DNA from: G020354785 sp965602045
GTDB lineage: Bacteria; Bacteroidota; Bacteroidia; Bacteroidales; UBA10428
Assembly: GCA_965602045.1 (NCBI GenBank)
Contig: CBFCXR010000030.1
Coordinates: 1-20,320 of the forward strand
Reading direction: 5' to 3'
DNA: 20,320 bases
In this document: positions 14,856 through 20,320 of the stretch, piece by piece
How positions within the stretch are numbered: the stretch's first letter is position 1
How the letters are laid out: every line of letters starts with the position of its first letter
Made by a program: the position numbers and the translations under genes
Notes under the pieces: generated by a model
The model's input: only the letters and a program-made list of their open reading frames with translations
Database searches by the model: none
Told to the model about the DNA's origin: nothing

Positions 14856-16583
14856 TCAATTATTAATCCAGTGTTTTATATCATCAATAGTTGGATTATT
14901 GAGGTTCAACTTATTCTTTTTATTATAACCGCATAGTTCCTGGTGTAATTTCCCCGGATTTTCGACTATTTTAAGCTTTTCAACAGTTGTATAACCCAGT
15001 TTTTGGAGTACAGGATACCACTCCTCAGCAACTCCCGTTTTGAGGTACTTTTCTTTACTATCAACTTTTTCAGTCTTTTCAGGACGCATTTGAGGGAAGA
15101 ACAATACATCCTGTATGCTTGGCTGATTAGTAATTATCATTGTAAGCCGGTCAATTCCGAGACCCATTCCTGCAGTAGGAGGCATACCATATTTTAAAGC
15201 TCTAATAAAGTCATTATCAATATACATGGCTTCATCATCTCCTTTTTCATGGAGCTTAAGCTGTTCCTGGAAGCGCTCTCTTTGATCTAAAGGATCATTC
15301 AGTTCTGAATAAGCATTACAGAGTTCCTGGCTGTTTACTATCAATTCAAACCTCTCGGTAAGTTCGGTATTATCACGATGTTTTTTACATAACGGGGACA
15401 TCTCAACAGGGTAATCTGTTATAAATGTCGGCTGTGTGATATGCGGTTCACATTTCTCTCCAAAAATCTGGTCGATTAATTTTCCCTTACCCATTGTTTC
15501 ATTGGTTTCAATACCCAAATTATCACATTCTTTAATTAGCTTTTGTTCATCCATCCCTGTAATATCAACACCAGTATATTCCTTAATTGTATCCAGCATA
15601 GTTTTGCGAATGAATGGCCGCTTAAAATCAATTACCTTGTTTCCATAAGGTATTTTTGTTGTTCCGTGAATGTCCAAAGCTACTTTCTCAATCATTTCTT
15701 CAGTAAAATCCATCATCCAGTGATAGTCTTTATATGCTACATATATTTCCATTACGGTAAATTCGGGATTATGCATCCTGTCCATACCTTCATTTCTGAA
15801 ATCTTTTGAAAATTCATACACTCCTTCAAAACCACCGACGATTAATCTCTTAAGATAAAGTTCATCCGCAATTCTTAAATACAAGGGGATATCCAGTGCA
15901 TTATGATGAGTAACGAAGGGTTTGGCAGCAGCACCACCGGGAATAGATTGTAATACAGGTGTCTCAACTTCAAGATATCCCCTGGAATTAAATAATTCCC
16001 TTAATGAATCTATTATTCTCGTACGTTTTATAAATACGTCTTTAACCCTGGGATTTATTATTAAATCAACATAACGCTGGCGATATCTGAATTCAGGATC
16101 AGTAACTTCATCATACATTTTGCCATCCTTTTCTTTTACAATAGGCAATGGATGTATTGATTTACTTAAAACAGTAATTTCCTTCACGTGAATAGTTATT
16201 TCTCCCATTTTTGTTATAAAAACAAAACCTTTAACGCCGACGAAATCTCCTATATCCAGCAATTTTTTAAATACCGTATTATATAATGTTTTGTCATCTC
16301 CCGGGCATATGTCATCTCTTCTGAGATATATCTGAATCCTTCCTTTGTCATCCTGAATTTCAGCAAATGAAGCATTTCCCATAATCCTTCTGCTCATAAG
16401 TCTGCCCGCTATAGATATGTCCTGATATTTTTTCTTATCCGCTTTGAAGTTTTCTTTTATCCCGGTTGTAGTTACATTAATTTTATATTCAGCAGCAGGA
16501 TAGGGATTAACTCCTAACTTCCTGAGTTCTTCAAGTGATTCTAATCTCAAATGTTCCTGTTCGCTTAGTTCCGGCTGACTCAT
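14856..16583 (-). CDS. lysS: Lysine--tRNA ligase, class II
   Basis: 575 residues. It charges tRNA-Lys. An N-terminal OB-fold anticodon-binding domain (about 55-165, ISIAGRLMSRRIMGNASFAEIQDDKG) precedes the class II catalytic core. Motif 1 lies around RYVDLIINPRVKDVFIKRTRI, motif 2 is FRNEGMDRMHNPEFTVMEIY (from Phe262, with Arg263 contacting ATP) and motif 3 is GMGLGIDRLTMI (Arg479). E. coli LysS ends near residue 505; here a further 65 or so residues (YLKTGVAEEWYPVLQKLGY through KHWINN) form a small helical, helix-hairpin-helix-like tail, which I recall as common in Bacteroidetes LysS. The gene has its own promoter (16630-16661) and is divergent from lipA. Confidence 0.97.
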   Translation of the reverse strand: MSQPELSEQEHLRLESLEELRKLGVNPYPAAEYKINVTTTGIKENFKADKKKYQDISIAGRLMSRRIMGNASFAEIQDDKGRIQIYLRRDDICPGDDKTLYNTVFKKLLDIGDFVGVKGFVFITKMGEITIHVKEITVLSKSIHPLPIVKEKDGKMYDEVTDPEFRYRQRYVDLIINPRVKDVFIKRTRIIDSLRELFNSRGYLEVETPVLQSIPGGAAAKPFVTHHNALDIPLYLRIADELYLKRLIVGGFEGVYEFSKDFRNEGMDRMHNPEFTVMEIYVAYKDYHWMMDFTEEMIEKVALDIHGTTKIPYGNKVIDFKRPFIRKTMLDTIKEYTGVDITGMDEQKLIKECDNLGIETNETMGKGKLIDQIFGEKCEPHITQPTFITDYPVEMSPLCKKHRDNTELTERFELIVNSQELCNAYSELNDPLDQRERFQEQLKLHEKGDDEAMYIDNDFIRALKYGMPPTAGMGLGIDRLTMIITNQPSIQDVLFFPQMRPEKTEKVDSKEKYLKTGVAEEWYPVLQKLGYTTVEKLKIVENPGKLHQELCGYNKKNKLNLNNPTIDDIKHWINN

Positions 16584-16629
16584 TATTTATAGCTTTAAAA
16601 TTTATAAAAGTAAATACTTCATGGCTGCA

Positions 16630-16661
16630 CAAATTTACCCCGTGGAATATTATTTTACAAA
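16630..16661 (-). promoter_or_regulatory. Bacteroidetes-type promoter of lysS
   Basis: On the minus strand TTTG (16658-16661), then 20 bp, then TAAATTTG (16630-16637), an exact match to the phylum consensus. The expected start near 16623 leaves a leader of about 40 nt. Confidence 0.7.
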
Positions 16662-16778
16662 TTAAATTATACCCGGCAGTTAACAAGAGGGAATATTTAT
16701 TTTTACTGAAGTGAAGGTTAGACGAAAATTTAACATATATGAACGGTTAATAATTTAGATTCTGATGCAGATATATGC

Positions 16779-16786
16779 TAACTTTG
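16779..16786 (+). promoter_or_regulatory. -7 element of the lipA-lipB-recJ unit
   Basis: TAACTTTG on the plus strand matches TAnnTTTG exactly, 37 bp before the lipA ATG. No clear TTTG stands at -33. The leader would be about 30 nt and carries the strong AGGAGG. Confidence 0.5.
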
Positions 16787-16806
16787 TGAATTAATAAAAA
16801 TTGTTT

Positions 16807-16812
16807 AGGAGG
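16807..16812 (+). promoter_or_regulatory. Strong Shine-Dalgarno AGGAGG before lipA
   Basis: A perfect AGGAGG lies 11 nt upstream of the ATG at 16824. It fixes the lipA start and is notable because most other genes in this window, typical for the phylum, have no such site. Confidence 0.7.
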
Positions 16813-16823
16813 AAAAATAAAGT

Positions 16824-17681
16824 ATGGGTAACAAAAGGCTCCCTCATTGGATGAAAGCCCGTATGCCACATGGCATAAATTACTCCAGGGTTAAGAATCT
16901 GATAATTAATCAAAGACTAAATACAATATGTGTCAGTGGAAATTGTCCAAATAAAGGGGAATGCTGGAGTGCCGGAACAGCGACATTTATGATACTTGGT
17001 AACAAGTGTACGAGAAATTGCAGATTCTGCCAGGTTAATACTATGAAGCCTGAGCCGGTTGATTGGGATGAGCCGGAAAGACTTGCAGAAACTATCAGAT
17101 CTCTTGAATTGAAACATTGTGTTATTACTTCTGTAGCAAGAGATGATTTAAATGACGGAGGTATTAATTACTGGGCATTCACAATACGTAAAATTAAAAG
17201 TCTGAATCCGGGAACAACAATAGAAGCTCTTATTCCCGATTTCGGAAGAGATAATAAAGCCCTGGAGTTGATTTTTAATGAAAGACCGGAAGTGATCTCA
17301 CATAACCTGGAAACTGTAAGGAGACTTTCATCAAAAATAAGATGTATGGCAACCTATGACAATAGCCTTGGTTTATTGGAACATATTGCATCATCAGGAA
17401 TTATTGCCAAATCAGGAATCATGGCAGGTTTAGGTGAAAACGAAGAAGAAGTTAATGAGACAATGGATGACCTCCTGGCTGTTAAAGTTAAAGTTTTTGC
17501 TTTAGGTCAATATCTTCAGCCATCTGAAAAACATATCGAGGTGAGTGAATATATAAAGCCCGAAGTTTTTAAAAGATATAAAGAGGCCGGACTGAAAAAG
17601 GGATTTAAATATGTGGAAAGTGGCCCTCTGGTCAGATCATCCTATCATGCAGAAAGACATGTGAATGCAAATGAAATGTAA
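16824..17681 (+). CDS. lipA: Lipoyl synthase (radical SAM)
   Basis: Inserts two sulfur atoms at C6 and C8 of protein-bound octanoyl groups to make lipoate for 2-oxoacid dehydrogenases and the glycine cleavage system. The auxiliary-cluster motif C-x4-C-x5-C is Cys36, Cys41 and Cys47 (CVSGNCPNKGEC). The radical SAM motif CxxxCxxC is Cys62, Cys66 and Cys69 (CTRNCRFC). The C-terminal RSSYHAERH (271-279) supplies the serine that ligates the auxiliary cluster. At 285 residues it is full length without the long N-terminal extension of E. coli LipA. lipB begins 6 nt after its stop, so the two lipoate genes are co-transcribed. Confidence 0.97.
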   Translation: MGNKRLPHWMKARMPHGINYSRVKNLIINQRLNTICVSGNCPNKGECWSAGTATFMILGNKCTRNCRFCQVNTMKPEPVDWDEPERLAETIRSLELKHCVITSVARDDLNDGGINYWAFTIRKIKSLNPGTTIEALIPDFGRDNKALELIFNERPEVISHNLETVRRLSSKIRCMATYDNSLGLLEHIASSGIIAKSGIMAGLGENEEEVNETMDDLLAVKVKVFALGQYLQPSEKHIEVSEYIKPEVFKRYKEAGLKKGFKYVESGPLVRSSYHAERHVNANEM

Positions 17682-17687
17682 AAAATT

Positions 17688-18374
17688 ATGCCTGAAAAAG
17701 TAATTTTTGAAGATTTAGGATTGATTGATTATAAAAAAGCATGGGATTATCAGGAAGAGTTACATCAAAATATTGTTAATTATAAATCAGCTAAGAAAAG
17801 CGAAAAAACAGAAAACAGGATTCTTTTTTGTGAGCATCCGCATGTTTATACTATTGGTAAAAGCGGAAGTGAAAATAACCTGTTAATAAATAAGGGGATT
17901 CTTGATTCGATTAATGCAACTTATTATAGAATAAACAGGGGAGGAGATATTACCTATCATGGCCCCGGACAAATAGTTGGCTATCCGATTTTTGATCTTG
18001 AACAAATTAAACTGGGAATAAAGAATTATGTTTCTAAACTTGAGGAGTCGATAATTAAAGTCCTTAATGAATACAGTATCTCCGCAGAAAGGATTAAAGA
18101 GGCAACCGGAGTTTGGATGGATACCAGGGTGCCGGGGAAGACCAGAAAGATATGTGCAATAGGTATTAGAGTGAGTAAATATGTTACAATGCACGGATTT
18201 GCATTAAATGTAAATACTGACTTAAGTTATTTTAATTACATAAATCCTTGTGGTTATAACGACAAGGGAGTTACTTCTATGAAAAATGAGATTGGTAAGG
18301 ATCTGGATATTAAAGAGGTAAAAAAGAAGATCCTGAAGCAGATTATTAATGAGTTTGAAATTGATCTATTTTAA
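17688..18374 (+). CDS. lipB: Octanoyl-[acyl-carrier-protein]-protein octanoyltransferase
   Basis: Transfers the octanoyl group from ACP to the lipoyl domain, supplying the LipA substrate. Signature RGGDITYHGPGQ (84-95), catalytic lysine in RKICAIGI (Lys154) and catalytic cysteine in NPCGYNDKGVTSM (Cys188) are all present, as is MHGFALNVNTD (168-178). 228 residues, normal length. It sits between lipA (6-nt gap) and recJ (69-nt gap) on the same strand. The start has no Shine-Dalgarno sequence, consistent with coupling to lipA translation. Confidence 0.97.
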   Translation: MPEKVIFEDLGLIDYKKAWDYQEELHQNIVNYKSAKKSEKTENRILFCEHPHVYTIGKSGSENNLLINKGILDSINATYYRINRGGDITYHGPGQIVGYPIFDLEQIKLGIKNYVSKLEESIIKVLNEYSISAERIKEATGVWMDTRVPGKTRKICAIGIRVSKYVTMHGFALNVNTDLSYFNYINPCGYNDKGVTSMKNEIGKDLDIKEVKKKILKQIINEFEIDLF

Positions 18375-18443
18375 TTAATAATACTTATAATATTAATTCT
18401 AAATTTACATCAGAATAATATTGTTCAGAACTTATAAATTGAG

Positions 18444-20153
18444 ATGGAAAAAGTCTGGAAAATAAAAGACAACGGATTTGATAAAGATATAGGTAAATTG
18501 TCAAAAGAATTAAATATTGATTTAGTGTTCTCGACTTTATTGGTTCAGCGGGGAGTAAGGACATATGAACAGGCAGAAGCATTTTTCAATCCTGACATAA
18601 AAGACCTTTATGATCCTTTCCTTATGGCAGATATGGATAAAGCTGTGGAAAGAATAGAAAAGGCTATCAGTAATAAGGAAAAAATTTTAGTTTACGGAGA
18701 TTATGACGTTGATGGTACCACATCAGTGGCAATGGTCTATTCGTTCTTTAAGAAGCATTATAATAAGTTAGAATATTATATTCCTGACCGCTATAACGAA
18801 GGTTACGGTATTTCATTTAAAGGCATTGAATATGCAGCACTTAACAGGTTTAAGTTAATTATTGCATTGGACTGCGGCATAAAGGCAATAGAGAAAATTG
18901 AATATGCAAAGGACAAGGGTATTGATTTTATTGTTTGCGATCATCATACACCTGGAGATATTTTGCCTGACGCAGTTGCTGTGTTGGATCCTGAAAGGAA
19001 AAATTGTAAATATCCTTTTAAATATTTATCTGGATGTGGAGTAGGATTTAAGTTATTACATGCTTATTCTTTGAAGAATGAAATTCCTTTTGATGAACTT
19101 ACTCAATACCTTGATTTAGTAGCAGTAAGTATTGCATCCGATATTGTTCCTTTGATTGATGAAAATCGTATACTTGCGCATTATGGATTAAAAAAACTGA
19201 ATAAAAATCCGTGTGAAGGATTAAAAGCAATAATTTCCTGTTCGGGCATTGAAGATAAGCCAATTGCTATAGATGATATTGTTTTCAAGATTAGTCCGAG
19301 AATTAACGCAGCCGGCAGAATTAAATCAGGTAAACAGGCTGTTGATTTATTAATTTCTAATAATACTGAAGAAGCGATTTTGCTTTGCGAAAAAATTAAT
19401 ACTTTCAATCAGGCCAGAAGAAACATTGATAAGAATATTACTGAGGAAGCATTAAAGGAAATAGAAAGTTTTGAAGACGGAAATAGGTATTCTACAGTAT
19501 TATATAACAGGAACTGGCATAAAGGTGTTGTAGGTATAGTAGCATCACGTTTGATAGAATCGTTTTACAAACCAACTATTATCCTTACTGAATCAAATGG
19601 TTTTGCTGCAGGTTCTGCACGGTCGGTTATCGGTTTTGATCTGTATAATGCAATATCCCAATGTTCCGATTTACTCGAGAGCTTTGGTGGTCATAGATAT
19701 GCCGCAGGATTAACACTTAAGATTCAAAATGTACCAAAACTTAAAGAAAGATTTGAAAAAATAGTTAAGGACTCAATTACCCCCGAACAGCTTATTCCCC
19801 AAATTGAAATTGATGCAGAACTTAATCTTAGAAGTATTACTCCAAAATTTTATAAAATTCTGAAGAGGTTTGAACCCTTTGGCCCGGATAATGTGAATCC
19901 TATATTTTTTGCGGAAAGTGTTGTTGATAATGGCTATGGCAGAGTTGTTGGTTCAGGTGAAGAACACCTTAAGTTAAGCCTTGTGCAGGAGGAAGAACCA
20001 TTTAATGTTTTTCCGGCAATAGCATTTAATCAGGCATCTCACTTCAACAAGATAAGTCAGGGCCGGGAATTCGATATTGCTTTCACTTTGGCAGAAAACC
20101 ACTTCAGGGGAAGAACCACTATGCAGTTAAATATTAAGGATATTAAGGGTTGA
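18444..20153 (+). CDS. recJ: Single-stranded-DNA-specific 5'-3' exonuclease RecJ
   Basis: Degrades single-stranded DNA 5' to 3' in recombination, mismatch and base-excision repair. DHH phosphoesterase motifs are intact: VYGDYDVDGTTS (84-94, Asp86, Asp88, Asp90), LDCGI (142-146, Asp143) and CDHHTPG (165-171). The DHHA1 motif FGGHRYAAG (414-422) follows, then a C-terminal OB-fold (about 460-565). At 569 residues it is complete and close to E. coli RecJ (577). It is third in the lipA-lipB-recJ run, and no exact promoter box was seen in the 69-bp gap, which holds only a weak AT hairpin. Short repeats begin 4 bp after its stop. Confidence 0.96.
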   Translation: MEKVWKIKDNGFDKDIGKLSKELNIDLVFSTLLVQRGVRTYEQAEAFFNPDIKDLYDPFLMADMDKAVERIEKAISNKEKILVYGDYDVDGTTSVAMVYSFFKKHYNKLEYYIPDRYNEGYGISFKGIEYAALNRFKLIIALDCGIKAIEKIEYAKDKGIDFIVCDHHTPGDILPDAVAVLDPERKNCKYPFKYLSGCGVGFKLLHAYSLKNEIPFDELTQYLDLVAVSIASDIVPLIDENRILAHYGLKKLNKNPCEGLKAIISCSGIEDKPIAIDDIVFKISPRINAAGRIKSGKQAVDLLISNNTEEAILLCEKINTFNQARRNIDKNITEEALKEIESFEDGNRYSTVLYNRNWHKGVVGIVASRLIESFYKPTIILTESNGFAAGSARSVIGFDLYNAISQCSDLLESFGGHRYAAGLTLKIQNVPKLKERFEKIVKDSITPEQLIPQIEIDAELNLRSITPKFYKILKRFEPFGPDNVNPIFFAESVVDNGYGRVVGSGEEHLKLSLVQEEEPFNVFPAIAFNQASHFNKISQGREFDIAFTLAENHFRGRTTMQLNIKDIKG

Positions 20154-20156
20154 AAG

Positions 20157-20268
20157 TCTAAAAGGGACAGGCACTTTCATAAGGGACAGGCACTTTCATA
20201 AGGGACAGACACCTTCCTTTATAATCAAAAAATCATCAATTAATTCTAAAAGGGACAGCGACCTTGTT
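20157..20268. repeat. GGGACAG tandem repeat cluster
   Basis: A 19-bp unit, AAGGGACAGGCACTTTCAT, occurs twice exactly in tandem (20162-20180, 20181-20199), then in diverged form at 20200-20218 and again at 20250-20268. The 14-mer TCTAAAAGGGACAG is repeated exactly at 20157-20170 and 20245-20258. From memory, GGGACAG-rich repeats of this kind are scattered through many bacterial genomes, often near IS200-like/REP-associated transposase genes; none is in this window. The units abut each other, so this is not a CRISPR array. Confidence 0.75.
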
Positions 20269-20296
20269 GATTTAGGATTTACGATTTACGATTAAG
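20269..20296. repeat. Heptamer tandem repeat (GATTTAC-like)
   Basis: Four adjoining 7-bp units read GATTTAG, GATTTAC, GATTTAC and GATTAAG. They directly follow the last GGGACAG unit and probably belong to the same repetitive intergenic element. Confidence 0.55.
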
Positions 20297-20320
20297 AGTT
20301 CCCTTTGTGAAATCACAAAT

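Noticed and set aside
18375..18443. Hairpin between lipB and recJ (AATATTAATTCT against AGAATAATATT)
   Set aside because: The stem is all A/T except one pair, has a bulge and no T-run, so it is unlikely to terminate or regulate.
20157..20268. Possible CRISPR array
   Set aside because: The units directly abut, there are no unique 30-40 bp spacers and no cas genes nearby.

Overview
The window looks like an ordinary chromosomal segment of a member of the Bacteroidota (Bacteroidetes). Four things point there. It is AT-rich. It has a parE-parC pair of the Bacteroidetes type. It encodes a TonB-dependent receptor with an N-terminal carboxypeptidase-regulatory-like domain. Several genes are preceded by the phylum-specific promoter TTTG-N19-21-TAnnTTTG, and most starts lack a strong Shine-Dalgarno sequence. 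Genus cannot be read from the sequence.

Layout. Everything from 1 to about 16,583 that I can call is on the minus strand; the last three genes are on the plus strand. From the left: a secreted family 31 glycoside hydrolase running off the window edge (1-2297), preceded by an exported family I inorganic pyrophosphatase (2342-3040/3079); a two-gene unit of a four-helix membrane protein and a small XRE regulator (3337-3987) whose promoter carries a perfect dyad; a GC-richer nested palindrome (about 4125-4185); a lipoprotein metallophosphoesterase overlapping a probable outer-membrane protein gene (4205-5766); a YhcH/EbgC-family protein (5897-6346); a TonB-dependent receptor without a SusD partner (6572-8995); topoisomerase IV genes parE-parC (9387-13913); a DoxX-like membrane protein with a clear terminator (14202-14696); and lysS (14856-16583). 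A 240-bp divergent promoter region separates lysS from lipA-lipB-recJ (16824-20153). The window ends in short tandem repeats (20157-20296).

How the genes work together. Most are housekeeping: chromosome decatenation (ParE/ParC), lysyl-tRNA charging (LysS), lipoate synthesis and attachment (LipB makes octanoyl-protein, LipA inserts sulfur) and DNA repair (RecJ). The envelope set (GH31, exported pyrophosphatase, metallophosphoesterase with its outer-membrane neighbour, TonB receptor) fits a glycan- and phosphate-handling periplasm, but shared function among these genes is inference.

I do not see a convincing undescribed multi-gene system, CRISPR array, phage or toxin-antitoxin locus. The most interesting items are the XRE/membrane-protein unit with a likely autoregulatory operator, the exported pyrophosphatase, the overlapping phosphoesterase/outer-membrane pair, the nested palindrome and the GGGACAG repeat cluster.
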